Assembly: GCA_037953745.1 (NCBI GenBank)
Contig: JBAKBP010007899.1
Coordinates: 31,680 to 95,679, forward strand
Length of the DNA: 64,000 nt
Reading direction: 5' to 3'
Origin: Lithodes maja
Taxonomy: Eukaryota > Arthropoda > Malacostraca > Decapoda > Lithodidae
In this document: positions 43,461-55,332 of the stretch, piece by piece
Layout: each line of letters opens with the position of its first letter
Numbering within the stretch: the first letter of the stretch is position 1
Program-made: the position numbers and the translations under genes
The notes under the pieces: generated by a model
Database searches by the model: none
The model's input: the letters and a program-made list of their open reading frames with translations, nothing else
Told to the model about the DNA's origin: nothing

Positions 43461-44565
43461 GGCCTATCTATTCCTTGATAGTATACATAGAAGGAACAAT
43501 AGTTGTTGTTGTTGTTGTTGTTGTAATTATTGTATTAGAATAATTTGCTACATAACCATTAACTGATCATATTAAACCTCTCAGTATCAGGACGCATTTC
43601 TTAAATATAGTATGGCTAGTATTAGAGAATTGTATGCAGTTTAGAAAGGGTTTACAGAAATCAAAGTAAAAGCTATCTCAATTAACCTTCTAACTCCCAC
43701 ATCTTTAATTAAATACAATCGTCTAATAATAGCCGGAATAAAAATAAATATGCGTTCTCAAATACTGAAGGAATTAATGAAGCTAACTCAATCATACTAA
43801 ATTCCTTCCATACATAAAATCACGTAATGTGTACAAATTTAGATGTGCAACTGTACATAATATATAGGTCAGGGTCAGGTGAAGGTATTGAGGGATTACA
43901 TTTTGACTCGTGCATGTTTCACTTCATCTGTTTTATGGTGAGGTTGATATCGATGCCAGTGTTTCAGTTTTAATATTATATATGTATGTAGCATAATCCC
44001 AGCCATCAGTATCCTATATGGAACTCCCAACAACTTTCAAATACCTAAGATAAAACAGACTATGTGCTGAGAACATCCTAAGCCTGAAGGTAATGCGGAA
44101 GTTGATTAATTAACAATTTTAAATTTCGAACAGGATTCGTGGATGGTGGGGGAGGCGGCCCTTGAATATGACGTCATTATTCAGTGCAAGCATACTTTGG
44201 GAAGCAGGCGGATGTACCGGCGTTAGCTCTTCGAATTTTACTGTATTTAAGGTGTGTATGGTGAAGTTTTGTATTTATATGGGTGTGTTGTGAAATTCTA
44301 TAAATGTTAAGGTGGTCATACATGTAATACATTCGATATTTGTTTTGAAAATTGTGGGCCCAATGACTAATTGAGCCGGTTCATGTATGCCGCGTCGTCT
44401 GCACATATTCTAACACCTGCTGTAGTAATTACGGGAATATTGTGAACTTCCAGGACATGTAGGTTATAACAGTAACTATTTGGTGTGTGTACATTGTGTT
44501 GGTGAGGTGCGGGAATATAGAGGGGGACAGCAACTCGTAATTTATGGTGCAAACTAGCGAATGAG
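43461..44565. other. AT-rich stretch with (GTT)n, no gene recognised
   Basis: (GTT)n lies at 43503-43524. A degenerate CCCCTTC-family MITE is suggested at about 43570-43790 by aatcgtctaataatagcc and gcagtttagaaaggg. No gene. Confidence 0.45.
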
Positions 44566-44574
44566 GTGATTTCG

Positions 44575-44870
44575 CTGTTGACTCCCCCACCCTCCACACC
44601 TCCTTTCTTGCCAATTGCCATAGCTGCTCGCACCCCCCCCCCCCCATCCCTCAATCCTCTACTATCCCCCCCCCCCTTCTCTTTCTTCCTCCTCTCCTCT
44701 CTGTTCTCTTTCGTCTCCTTTCTTTCCCCGCTTCTTCTCCTTCTCTCCCTCCTGTCTTCTCATTCCCCCCATCTCCCGTACACCTTGCCCCCTCCTCTCC
44801 TCCCTCACCCAACCTTCCACCCACTCTACTCCCCACCCCTTACCGACTTCCCTCACGTCCCCACTCGTTG
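44575..44870 (+). repeat. Polypyrimidine tract, C/T-rich
   Basis: About 300 bp almost free of A and G on the plus strand, with C-runs of 10 or more. Frames through it are fortuitous. Confidence 0.85.
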
Positions 44871-45049
44871 TCAATATAGGGTTTTTGTTATTTATATATA
44901 CAGCATATAGACATACATTATATAGATATACAGTATTTGCGGTATATAATATACAGTATATAAATATACAGTATATTAATTGTATTACCATATTTTGTTT
45001 AGATTAGGGCTCCGATAATTTAGATGCAGCCCTATAACTTGATCCGGCA

Positions 45050-46745
45050 TACCCCCCCCCCCCCCCCCTCTCACTCATGCCCCACCCTCCTCACTGCATT
45101 CGCCTCTCTTCCTCCCTCCATCCTCACTGCATTCGCCCCCTTCCTCCCTCCTTACTGCATTCGCCCCTCTTCCTCCCTCCTTCCTTACTGCATTCGCCCC
45201 TCTTCCTCCCTCCATCCTTACTGCATTCGCCCCTCTTCCTCCCTCCATCCTTACTGCATTCGCCCCTCTTCCTCCCTCCTTCCTTACTGCATTCGCCCCT
45301 CTTCCTCCCTCCTTCCTTACTGCATTCGCCCCCTTCCTCCCTCCCCACTGCATTCACCCCTCCCCACTGCATTCACCCCCTCCTTCCTCCCCACTGCATT
45401 CACACCCTCCTTCCTCCCCACTGCATTCACACCCCTCCTTCCTCCCCACTGCATTCACCTCCTCCCTCCCTCCCCAAAGCATTCACACCCCTTCCTCCCT
45501 CCCCACTGCATTCACCCCTTTCCTCCCTCCCCACTGCATTCACCCCTTTCCTCCCTCCCTCCCACTGCATTCACCCCTTTCCTCCCTCCCTCCCCACTGC
45601 ATTCACCCCTTTCCTCGCTCCCTCCCTACTGCATTCACCCACTTCCTCCCTCCCCACTACATTCACCCCTTCCTCCCTCCCCACTGCATTCGCCCTTTCC
45701 TTCCTCCCTCCCCACTGCATTCACCCTTTCCTCCCTCCCCACTGCATTCACCCCTTTCCTCCTCCCTCCCCACTGCATTCACCCCTTTCCTCCCTCCCTC
45801 CCCACTGCATTCACCCCTCTCCTCCCTCCCTCCCCACTGCATTCACCCCTTTCCTCCCTCCCTCCCCACTGCATTCACCCCTTTCCTCCCTCCCTCCCCA
45901 CTGCATTCACCCCTTTCCTCCCTCCCTCCCCACTGCATTCACCCCTTTCCTCCCTCCCTCCCCACTGCATTCACCCCTTTCCTCCCTCCCCACTGCATTC
46001 ACCTCTTTCCTTCCTCCCTCCCCACTGCATTCACCCCTTTCCTCCCTCCCTCCCCACTGCATTCACCCCTTTCCTCCCCCCTCCCCACTGCATTCACCCA
46101 GTTCCTCCCTCCCTCCCCACTACATTCACCCCTTCCTCCCTCCCCACTGCATTCACCCCTTCCTCCCTCCATCCCCACTGCATTCACCCCTTCCTCCCTC
46201 CATCCCCACTGCATTCACCCCTTCCTCCCTCCTCTCCCCTGCATTCACCCCTTCCTCCCCACTGCATTCACCCCCTTCCTCCCTCCCCACTGCATTCACC
46301 CCCTTCCTCCTATATCCGTACTGTATTCACCCTCCTTCCTCTCACCCTCCGCACTACATTCACCCACTCCCTCCCTCCCCACTGCATTCACCCCTTCCTC
46401 CCTCCCCACTACATTCACCCTCTTCCTCCCTATATCCCTTCTACATTCACCCCCCTTCCTCCCACCCTCCCCACTGCATTCACCCCCTCCCACCCTCCCC
46501 AATGCATTCACCCCCTCCCTCACTCCCCACTACATTCACCCCCTTCCTCCCTATATCCCCACTACATTCACCCCTTCCTCCCTCTCTCCCCACTGCATTC
46601 ATCCCTTCCTCCCCACTGCATGCACCCCTCTCCCTCCCCACTACATCCATCTCCCACCCTCCCTTCCACTGCATCCCTCCCTCCCTCCCACTACAACCAT
46701 CCCTCACCACCCCATCTATCCCTCCACCCTCCCTCCCTCAATACT
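45050..46745 (+). repeat. 1.7-kb pyrimidine minisatellite
   Basis: More than 50 units of the type ctgcattcacccctttcctc followed by cctccctcccca, about 22-33 bp each. The gcattc core is conserved while CCTCC counts vary. It is strongly C/T-biased on one strand. Open frames of over 570 codons in two forward frames (repeating TAFTP-FLPPSPLHSP-type peptides) follow from the lack of stop-forming A/G and are not treated as genes. It begins with a C-run at 45051-45068. Confidence 0.95.
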
Positions 46746-46749
46746 TAAT

Positions 46750-46975
46750 GGAAAATATGAAGTCTATTGTCTCTTTGTTTCAGCTGATGTTAAATTGAAT
46801 CCCTTAGTAGCTTATTTTTCGATTCTTAATGGAAAAAACATGATACTGCTATGTCTCGGGGTCATATCATTGCCAAGTTTTCATAATTAGCAACATATTT
46901 TGCTACAAAGCCTTGGTACTAGCCGAGTAATCAGGATGGCGAGATAGCAATTTACCATCAGCTAGAAAACAAGAC
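46750..46975. other. Short AT-rich spacer
   Basis: Shares gccaagtttt..taattagcaacatatttgctac phrases with 20640-20690, an unclassified repeat. Confidence 0.5.
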
Positions 46976-47464
46976 TAATGGTGGGGTCACACATTCACGT
47001 ATATTGCTCCCGTCAGCTCCCGTCCGGCGTAATCGCCAATTTATGTAAAGACGCGAGTAGTTCCTGCCGTGAACGCCCGTTCTACCACGACTATTGCACT
47101 TCCCGACAGACGTACCGTAACGGGGCCAGTGTCACGTCAGACGTAATGGAGTCGTATTGAACTACGTACGTGTTTGCGACGTGCGTAAGCATAGCCCCGT
47201 TCGACCGCATGGGCTGCCCGATTTGCGGGAACACAGGCCACGCCCATGCCACGCCCCCACAAGACCGGCGTAGCTGAGGCCGCACGTCTTGGGATTTGTT
47301 AGGTCGCACCTGGACCGGTTCCGGCCAATCGTAGGCACACCCCGTCTGACCAAACACAGACAAAGACAGTCTTTGTCAACCACGTCTGTCGGGGTTGCAA
47401 TCTGGGAAGTACAAAAGGGCAGGACTGGCCACACCTTTCCCATTCCCACTCATTCCTCTGCACC

Positions 47465-48025
47465 ATGAACAACATCACGGAATTCATCCTGGAGGAGTTC
47501 AAATTTGTGAACTCCTTAATCAAACCGGAGATTAGGCATAACACGCGGCTCATACAATGCATCCTTGCCTACATAGAAGTCTTAAAACTACTTGCAATAG
47601 CAAACTCCATCCATCAAGAGGAACAAGAGAAGAAGAAGGAAAGGAGCAAGAGGACAGTGTGGGTGTGGCCATATCTACAACGGAGGTCTGAACATGGCCA
47701 TTATGAGAACCTCATGCAAGAGTTGGCCAGAGAATGTCCACTACTGTACAAGAACTTCACCCGGGTAGACAAACAACTATTTGATGAGATTGTGGAACGT
47801 GTCACCCCCATCATTCAGAGGAAACCTACGTTCCTCCTGGTCTGCGGGTGGCCATCACTCTACGTTTGCTCGCTACGGGTGATTCCTATAAGAGCCTGCA
47901 ATACAACTTTTGTGTTGCCCACAACACCATCAGCCAAATTGTTCCAGACACATGCCAGGCCATCATCTCTGTCTACGGAGATCAGGAGCTCAAAACGCCA
48001 CAATCGCCACAATTCTTCACGCTTC
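47465..48025 (+). pseudogene. HARBI1-like PIF/Harbinger transposase, N-terminal part
   Basis: Starts at ATG 47465 (caccATGa). It reads through a Lys/Glu-rich segment to RRSEHGHYENLMQELARECP and FTRVDKQLFDEIVERVTPII, then shifts by one frame near 47834 into GLRVAITLRLLATGDSYKSL then QYNFCVAHNTISQIVPDTC. The latter is the helix-turn-helix-like block ahead of the DDE domain in HARBI1 proteins. No DDE residues follow, because the homology stops near 48025 in GC-rich repeat-like sequence. With an indel and no catalytic domain it cannot be active. Confidence 0.88.
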
Positions 48026-48544
48026 TCTTGGTAGCCATGGTGACAGGGCAGGGCAGGGCAGCGTGCAGAGGGTGGCAGGGTGGCAGAGTAGCAGGATGGT
48101 GGTGGTCGTCGTGGTGTGGTGAGAGGTATGACGGCAGTAACTCCTGTTGTCCCTATATACCCCCCGTACGACATTGCCGCGTCTTCCCGGCAACACGCAG
48201 TGCGGCGGTGTTGCCAAACGAACGTAAACTTCCACGTTCGACTGGAACTTTCCACGATGGACAGGAGCAGCTCTCGTCTGACGGGCTAGCTGCTACGTCT
48301 CACGGGCTGCTCCAGTCAGACGGCCGTGGAGGCCCGGTCGGTCGTAAGTTTCCCGTCTTTTGACATACGTGAGGGTGAGCCACGTATTTGATTCCACTCG
48401 AATCAACAACCGCGCGGCCTCGGCCGCACCCACAACATTCCCGACCCACGTGGGCTACTCGTTTCTACTCTTGCCATGCGTGAGTACCCCCCCCCCCCCC
48501 CCCCCCCCCCCCGACTGACCGCAATTTCATTTACGTTTTGCGTA

Positions 48545-50134
48545 TTATTATTTTTATTTATTTATTTTTTTTCTATGTGATTGAGGGAGGCAAAAGGCAT
48601 TACTGCCTATAGCGAGTGCCTCCCCCATAGTTGAAAGAGTGACAGGGCCAAAATCAAGGGACGTTCGAGCCAAAATGCCTGGACACACGGAGTTTGAAGC
48701 AATTTAAGTCGTAGGAAGAGGGAAAGACTGATTCTGGGAGAGAGTTCCAGAGCTCAGCTGTTGAGTAGAAGAAAGTTTGAGAGTACCGTTTCACTCTTGG
48801 GTTGGAGAGTTGCACAGAGTAGGGGTGGGATTGAGTTGCAAGACGGGTACCACGTGCCCTACGTAAAGGAGGTGGTATGCACTGGGATAGCTCTGAGGAA
48901 CACTGATTATTATAGTAGCGATAGAATAGCGAGAGAGATGCAACATTGCGGCGGAGAGAGAGAGATTGCAGAGAGTTGGTGAGTGGATGGGAGTTAATGA
49001 TACGAAAGGCCTTCCTTTCAACTTTGTCTAGGAGAGCGGTGTGAGAGGAACCTCCCCACACATGTGAACAATACTCAATACAAGGGCGCACTATGCCCCT
49101 GTACAGAGCAAGAAGCTGTGCTGGGGAAAAGAACCCCCTAAGGCGGTTGAGCACACCCAGCTTCTGGGAGGCTGCCTTAGCAAGACTGGTAATATGGTCC
49201 TTCCAAATGAGAGCAGAAGAAAAAGAGACACCAAGAATATTGAGAGAAGATGAAGGGTTGAGTTTTGTATTGTTGAAGAATAAGGGATAGTCCGCTGGGA
49301 GATCCTGACAGGTAGATAGATGGAGAAATTGGGTTTTGAAGGCATTAAATTTAACAAGGTTTTCTCTGCCCCAATTGGAAATAGTATTTAGATCAGAATT
49401 TAAGAGTTCTATGGCTTCATTACGTTTATCGTTGAGGAATTGCTGGCTGGGGCGTTCTGAAAAACTAATGGAGTAGTGTAAGGTTGAGTCGTCTGCGTAT
49501 GAATGGATGGGAATTAAGGTACAGTTAAGGAGATCATTTATAAAAATTAGAAAGAGAATAGGAGATAGGACAGAGCCCTGAGGAACACCGGAGTTTATAG
49601 GGTGAGGAAGTGAACTATGGCCGTCCACAACCGCGGCTATGGAACGGCCGGAAAGGAAATTAGAGACAAAGGCACAGATGGAGGGATAGAAACCGAAGGA
49701 GGGTAGTTTAGAAATTAAAGATTTATGCCAGACTCTATCGAAGGCTTTCGATATGTCTAGTGCAATAGAAAAAGTCTCACCGAAGTCCCGAAAGGAGGAT
49801 GACCAAGAGTTAGTAAGATATGAAAGAAGATCACCAGTAGAGCGACCCTTAAGGAAGCCATACTGGCGATCTGAGAGCAGATTATGAGAAGAGAAATGCT
49901 TAAGAAAATTTGGAAGCAAGAATAGTTTCAAAAACTTTAGAAAGACAAGAGATGAGAGCAATTGGACGATAGTTGGAGGGTTGAGAGCGGTCACCCTTCT
50001 TTGGGACAGGTTGAATGTGAGCAAACTTCCAGCATGAAGGGAAGACGTTAGAGGATAGACAGAGACGAAAGAGTTTGCCTAGGCAGGGAGTCAGCACGGA
50101 AGCACAGTTTTTGAGAACAGGAGGAACACCGTCC
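48545..50134 (-). pseudogene. Jockey-group LINE RT inserted in the Harbinger element
   Basis: The minus strand starts at DGVPPVLKNCASVLTP and CWKFAHIQPVPKKGDRSQPS then NYRPIALISCLSKVFE (49900-50130), shifts frame once, and then stays open for about 450 residues (48654-50024): QYGFLKGRSTGDLL, IALDISKAFDRVWH, SGVPQGSVLSPILF, SYADDSTLH, LVKFNAFKTQFL, CIEYCSHVWGG and FYSTAELWNSLPESVFP near the end. The 3' tail is (AAAT)n-like (48545-48575). Flanks ttacgttttgcgta (48531-48544) and ttacgttttacgta (50135-50148) form a 14-bp target duplication with one mismatch. One frameshift plus 5' truncation make it dead, but it is recent. Confidence 0.95.
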
Positions 50135-50235
50135 TTACGTTTTACGTAATCGGTTGCAAACTACCAATATACCTTCGTTTACAAAAGACGGGAGCTGACT
50201 GGAGCAATATACGTGAATGTGTGACCCCACCATAA

Positions 50236-50434
50236 CCCCTTCTTTACCGGCCACGTCGGTTTCATTTGATTCATTTAGACGATTTTGTACAGTTTAAGAA
50301 TGATCTGTGGTAGTAATAAGGGTCAAATAAGATAGTTCAAACCTGTTAGTTGCTGGAGGCCATTTTTAAACTGAATAAACTCGTCTAATAGTAGCCATAA
50401 TAAAGTTGAAAGTACGGCACCGGTAATGAAGGGG
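50236..50434. mobile_element. CCCCTTC-type palindromic MITE, 199 bp
   Basis: Left ATAA|ccccttctttaccgg, right ccggtaatgaagggg|TTAA; inner arms carry tagacgatttt and its inverse. It abuts the Harbinger target duplication. Confidence 0.78.
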
Positions 50435-50484
50435 TTAACAGCATGCCATACTAACTGGCTAGGAATACGACAAAACTATATTAA

Positions 50485-50695
50485 CCCCTTGAAGCTCTGA
50501 CGCGTTTTAGCAGTTTATTTTGGCTATCATTAGACGATTTTATGTAGCTTAGGAAGGATCTGTGGGTATTAGGCCTATAAGGGTAAATACTATCTCAATC
50601 AACCCTCTGACTTCTATATACCGTTACTAATCTGAATAAAATCGTCTAATAGTATCCGGAAACAGAACAGAAACGCGTATTGGAGCTTGAAAGGG
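50485..50695. mobile_element. CCCCTTC-type palindromic MITE, 211 bp
   Basis: TTAA lies at 50481-50484 and 50696-50699; ends are ccccttgaagctctgacgcg and gcttgaaaggg; inner arms carry attagacgatttt and aaaatcgtctaat. A partial relative lies at 53359-53480. Confidence 0.85.
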
Positions 50696-50875
50696 TTAAT
50701 TACCACCGACAATTGGCCACTTGCGAGTTTCAGGCTATAAGGAAGTTAGAGCCATAAACATCGATATTAAGCAGAAATACAATAATAATGTAGGGTTCTA
50801 ATGGATAACAAATATGTTGAATTGGGTTTTGTGTATTTATATTAGCACTACAACCGCAATTTAGGTGATAATTCT

Positions 50876-51010
50876 TAGTCTTGATAGCGTAATGCATAGT
50901 GCACGGAATTTCGATGTGAGTATCCTGGGTTCGAGTCCTCGGAGTGCCACATGTATTTGTTGATTTCATTAATTGAGTTTAGATGTGAAGTTGGTTGGTG
51001 TAAAAAACAA
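50876..51010 (+). repeat. tRNA-related SINE, family C
   Basis: Runs from cttgatagcgtaatgcatag, with a B box (gggttcgagtcc), to ggtgtaaaaaac. Matches 38530-38650. Confidence 0.78.
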
Positions 51011-51108
51011 TAATTAGCGATGTCTACAGCTCCAACTTCCTTATAAGCCAATTATGAGGTATGTGTTGGGACCGTAGACTTTATCATTATCATGCTATAC
51101 ACTCCTAA

Positions 51109-51435
51109 GGGGAGATGGGTCGTTACTCGTTAGTTTTCAGATTGTGAGAAGTTCGGCCTATTAGTTTGGTGATTTTAAGATCTTTGCCACCATTTTGTTG
51201 TCAATATTAAGACTTTTTCTTATCATTTAGGTGTTAGTTTTTTTCCTGGCGAGCGAAAGCGAGCCTTTAATTTAAGAAGAATCGCGCCTTTGGCCGGGAA
51301 ATTTTTCTACCGAAAAATGTACAAATATATCTTGAAGGGAGATCCTTTTTTTTTTTTTAAAGTCTAGGGAGGAAACTAAAACAATAATAAATACATTAAA
51401 AAAAAAAATCGACCAAAAAAAGTATCCATCTCCCC
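51109..51435. mobile_element. TTAAGGGG-type MITE, copy 4
   Basis: Left CTAA, right TTAA (51436-51439); ends are ggggagatgg and ccatctcccc. Contains ctggcgagcgaaagcgagcc, as in copy 1. Confidence 0.78.
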
Positions 51436-51500
51436 TTAATGAATGTTTACTTTATTAGAAATCTGACTATTTTACTAATGATTTTATTTCTTCCTTCCAG

Positions 51501-53325
51501 AATGTGTGGGTTTTGGTGCTACCACCCCAACTACCACGACTACTGCCAACACCGCTACCACCACAACGACTACTGCCAACACCGCTACCACTACAACTAC
51601 CATTACTACCAACACTACACCTACCACCACGGGTACCACAACTACCACCACAGCTACCATTACTACTACCACAGTTATTATTACTACCACACCACCAACA
51701 CTACGGTGCAGGCCGGGTGGAGTGGGTGGAGAAGGGTGACAGCTGGAGTAATCTGCTATAGACGGTTTCTGCAAGAGTTAAAGGGAAAGTATACAAGACG
51801 GTAGTGAGACCAGCTATGGTGTACGGTATGGAGACGGCGGCATTGGCAAAAAGACGGGAGGCAGAGATGGAGGTAGCAGAGTTGAAGATGCTGCGATTTT
51901 CTTTTGGAGTGACTAGGATGAACAGAATTATAAATGCGTATATTAGAGGGACATCGCATGTACGACGGCTCGGGGACAAAGCGAGAGAGGCGAGATTGAG
52001 GTGGTTTGGACATGTGCAGAGGAGGAATGTGGAGTATGTTGAGAGAAGGATGCTTGGGATGGAGCTACCAGGCAAAACTAAAAGAGGAGGTTGATGGATG
52101 CAGTGAGGGAGGACATGCGGGTGGTTGGTGTGACGGAGGCAGATGTAGGGGACAGGGTGATATGGGGGCGAGTGATCCGCTGTGGCGACCCCCTAAGAGG
52201 AACAACCGAAAGAAGACCACCAACACTACGACTACCACCATGGGTACCACGGGTACCACAACTACCACCACAGCTACCACGACTGCCATCACTACTACCA
52301 CCCCTATTAATATCACTGCGGCTACCACAATTACCGCCAATACCATTATAACCACCACAACTACTACCACCACCAAAATGGTTACCACTATAACCACCAC
52401 TACTATTTCCACCACGGCTATGACCACGGCTACCACAACTATGTCTACGGCTACCACAACTATGTCTACCACCACCACTACTACTACCACCACAGCTACT
52501 ACTACCACCACAGCTACTACTACTACCACGGCTACCACCACTACTTCTACTACCTCGGCACTGCCATCACCACGACTACCACCATTAATTAATACTATGG
52601 ATATTACTACTACAGTTAAGAGGGACAAAAACATCAAATGAAATAAACATCTCTACCAAAAATAGTACCGGTGCCATCTCTACCACAACTACCACCAGTG
52701 TCATCTCTACTATAGCTACCACCACTACCAAAACTGCCCTCAGAACATCTCTACCACAACTGCCACCACCATTATCACAATCAGAATCATCTCTACCGCA
52801 ACCACCACCACCACCATCATCATCTCTACCACAACTACCAGCAGAACATCTCGACCTCAACAACCACCACTACTACCACACCAACCACCACTACAACAAC
52901 CACCACTACCTCAACAACCACCTCTACCTCAACCACCACTACCTCAACAACCACCACCACTACAACAACCACCACTACCACAACAACCACCACTACCACA
53001 ACAACCACCACTACCACAACAACCACCACTACCACAACAACCACCACTACCATAACAACCACCACTACCTCAACAACCACCACTACCTCAACAACCACCA
53101 CTACCTCAATCACCACTACCTCAACAACCACCACCACTACCACAACAACCACCACTACCTCAACAACCACCACCACCTCAACAACCACCACCACCTCAAC
53201 AACCACCACCACTACCACAACAACCACCACTACCTCAACAACCACCAGCAGAGCATCACGACCACAACTACCACTAGTACGATCTCCACCACTACGACAT
53301 CCACTACCACAACTAACCCACGGTA
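51501..53325 (+). repeat. Trinucleotide (ACN/ACC)-rich tract, Thr-rich if translated
   Basis: Made mainly of acc, act, aca and acg triplets, becoming (CAACAACCACCACTACCT)-like after 52856. It is preceded by an acceptor-like ttatttcttccttccag (51484-51500). The frame from 51503 reads CVGFGATTPTTTTTANTAT and a second from 52216 reads TTNTTTTTMGTTG. A mucin-type exon is possible but simple-repeat expansion explains most of it. It is interrupted by an RTE fragment. Confidence 0.75.
51706..52215 (+). pseudogene. RTE-type LINE 3' fragment inside the trinucleotide tract
   Basis: Encodes YKTVVRPAMVYGMETAALAK, RMNRIINAYIRGTSHVRRLG and ARLRWFGHVQRRNVEYVERR, the C-terminal module of RTE-group ORF2, and ends ggaacaaccgaaagaag. 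It is flanked by a perfect 15-bp target duplication, accaccaacactacg (51691-51705 and 52216-52230). Only the last 510 bp of the element are present. Confidence 0.95.
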
Positions 53326-53329
53326 AATA

Positions 53330-54700
53330 ATTGATCCTTTGGTATAAGGCTAATTCAAATTTAACCCTTTGAAGATTATGACGCATTTTAGCAGTTTTTC
53401 TGGGTATCATTAAACGATTTTATACAGCTTAGGAAGGATCTGTTGGAATTATTGAGGTAAAAGACTATCTCAACCCTTTTAGCTTACACAGAGTTGATAA
53501 ATAGATAATCACACACATTAACTTAAAAAATCAAGGTTTAGAGTGCGTGGATAGTCAGTACTTTAATACTACATTAATCTTTTATACTACGCTTTTCGTT
53601 TGTTATAGATTAATCTGAGACAGAATGCATAAATATGTAGCACATTGCGTAAATACAAAATAATGTTACCAATTACCGGTACTTAGTTACAAATAGACTT
53701 TCAAATTGGTGACTGAAAATTTCGATTCTTGGCTCAGGGAAGGCGAATTTGGAGAAACTGACACAAGTCCAGCAAATTAAACAGTAGAGAAGGTAGTCTA
53801 AATTGATGTGGTAAATCGATTGGTGTTGGTTAGAAAGGTGTAGCGTTAATTTTGGGCGTAATAAATTCGGGCGTTTTGGGACTTTATTGGCTGGACTTGG
53901 GCCAGGCAGCCAGACTGGGCCAGAGCGCCTGGATCACTAAGTCCTCCAATATCTACTTTACTCGGCTATTATTCTATTGAAACTAATTTGTAAGTGTTTA
54001 TATGGAACGGAATATATAATTGAGTTCATATTATTGTGAATAAACCACTAATTTCAACCAATTTACTTATAATTCACGTTTTATGAATATAGCAGCACTA
54101 ATTTATTCGTAACTTTCTTTAAATACAAAAATTTAAAAATCTGAAAAAATGCATTTCTAGAAATAAATCGAACTACCTATTGTCAAAGTCTCAACCTTGT
54201 AACTCAAAAACTACAAAAGTGACTGGACTTTCAAATTTGTGACTGAAAATTTCGATTCTTGGCTCAGGGGAGGCGAATATGGACAATCTGACACCAGTCC
54301 AACAAAGAAAAAAGTATAAAGAAAGTCTAAAAAATGCGGTAAATCCTAAAAAATGCGGTAAATCCATTAGTGTAGGTTAGAATGCTGTAGCGTTATTTTG
54401 GGCGCGGTCATTTCGGGCGTTATAGTAGTTTTTGGGTGACTCAGTCGGCCAGCCAGCCCCTGGACCAACGCGCGCGCTACCGTTTTCTATACAACCCAGT
54501 TTAGTAGAGACGTTTAAATGCAACTCTGTGTTATTGTACTGTCAACATAGCCCGCAATAGTATTGATAATTAGACATAATCAGAAAGTTTATAACTATTG
54601 CTTTCATTATTGATGCTTGATAATTACCATCGTACTTCGTTGCTTACCTCGCATTACTGAAAAACATTCCATTTGTGAAAAATAGTAGTTTTATTTATTA
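53330..54700. other. Non-coding stretch with a 530-bp-spaced direct repeat
   Basis: Sequence at 53697-53890 (gactgaaaatttcgattctt ... tttgggcgtaataaattcgg) recurs, diverged, at 54227-54430. A partial CCCCTTC MITE lies at 53359-53480. No ORF. Confidence 0.7.
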
Positions 54701-54763
54701 TTTATGTGAGCTCTCATCTTGGTAATCTATTGCCCAAGTTAATTTATTGTTTCTGGTTTTCAG

Positions 54764-54852
54764 GATCTGCTTGTGGACTCTACCAACACACCAGAAGCTA
54801 CCAACACCATCGATCTATGGACTCTCCCACCACAACCTACCAACTGTCTGGG
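54764..54852 (+). other. Exon-like block 1 (tandem-duplicated with 55139)
   Basis: An 89-nt block between a good acceptor (tttctggttttcag) and donor gtgagt at 54853. The 56 nt before it, tattgcccaa(g/a)ttaat onward, are shared with the block at 55139, so intron end and exon start were duplicated together. No recognisable protein; it may be part of a non-coding transcript. Confidence 0.45.
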
Positions 54853-55138
54853 GTGAGTTACTGCCCAACTCATTATACTCTGTGCACGACAAGTACGCCA
54901 ATAATCAGTTTATATTTCCACAATTTGAATGTTAAAAAGTTTACTAGAAATATGCATCATAATCGTCGCTTAATAATTAGTATCTTATATCCATATGTTA
55001 AGTAACTGTAGAACATTCAAAGACAAAACTAATTACTGGCCTACTTGTCGTGAACAAAGTAGTGTTTAATTTATTATATATGATCTCAGCACTTGTCAAT
55101 CTATTGCCCAAATTAATGTTTTGTTTCTTGTTTTTCAG

Positions 55139-55250
55139 GATTGGGGTGGCTGCCTGTGGACTCTGCCGGTTGTTGCCTGTGGACTCTGCCGGTTGCTGCC
55201 TGTGGACTCTGCCGGTTGCTGCCTTAGGACTCTACCGCCGCTGCTAGAGA
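55139..55250 (+). other. Exon-like block 2 with 23-bp repeats
   Basis: Acceptor ttcttgtttttcag at 55125-55138. It then has 3-4 units of tgcctgtggactctgccggt plus tgy, an amplification of the cttgtggactctacc phrase in block 1. The donor is unclear. Confidence 0.45.
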
Positions 55251-55332
55251 CTGCCCACGCCACTACGATTCAAGGGGAGTGATAGTTGTGTTTTGTTTGT
55301 AGTAGTAGTATGTAGTCTTAGTGGTGGTGGTG

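Larger units (their letters stand above)
46979..50232 (+). mobile_element. PIF/Harbinger DNA transposon carrying a nested LINE
   Basis: Inverted ends tggtggggtcacacattcac and gtgaatgtgtgaccccacca extend over more than 45 bp. The 3-bp target duplication TAA is present on both sides (46976-46978, 50233-50235). It encodes the N-terminal part of a Harbinger transposase; the catalytic part is lost. GC-rich relative to its surroundings. Confidence 0.92.

Noticed and set aside
44367..44991. Gly/Arg/Glu-rich minus-strand frames
   Set aside because: Complement of a polypyrimidine tract; no domain.
45024..46798. Two overlapping forward frames of about 574 codons, Pro/Ser/His-rich
   Set aside because: They are produced by a pyrimidine minisatellite that cannot form stop codons in those frames; no domain, no splice context, and several frames are open at once.
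52065..53410. Long Val-rich minus-strand frames
   Set aside because: Antisense of the ACN triplet tract; GTN codons result from the repeat.
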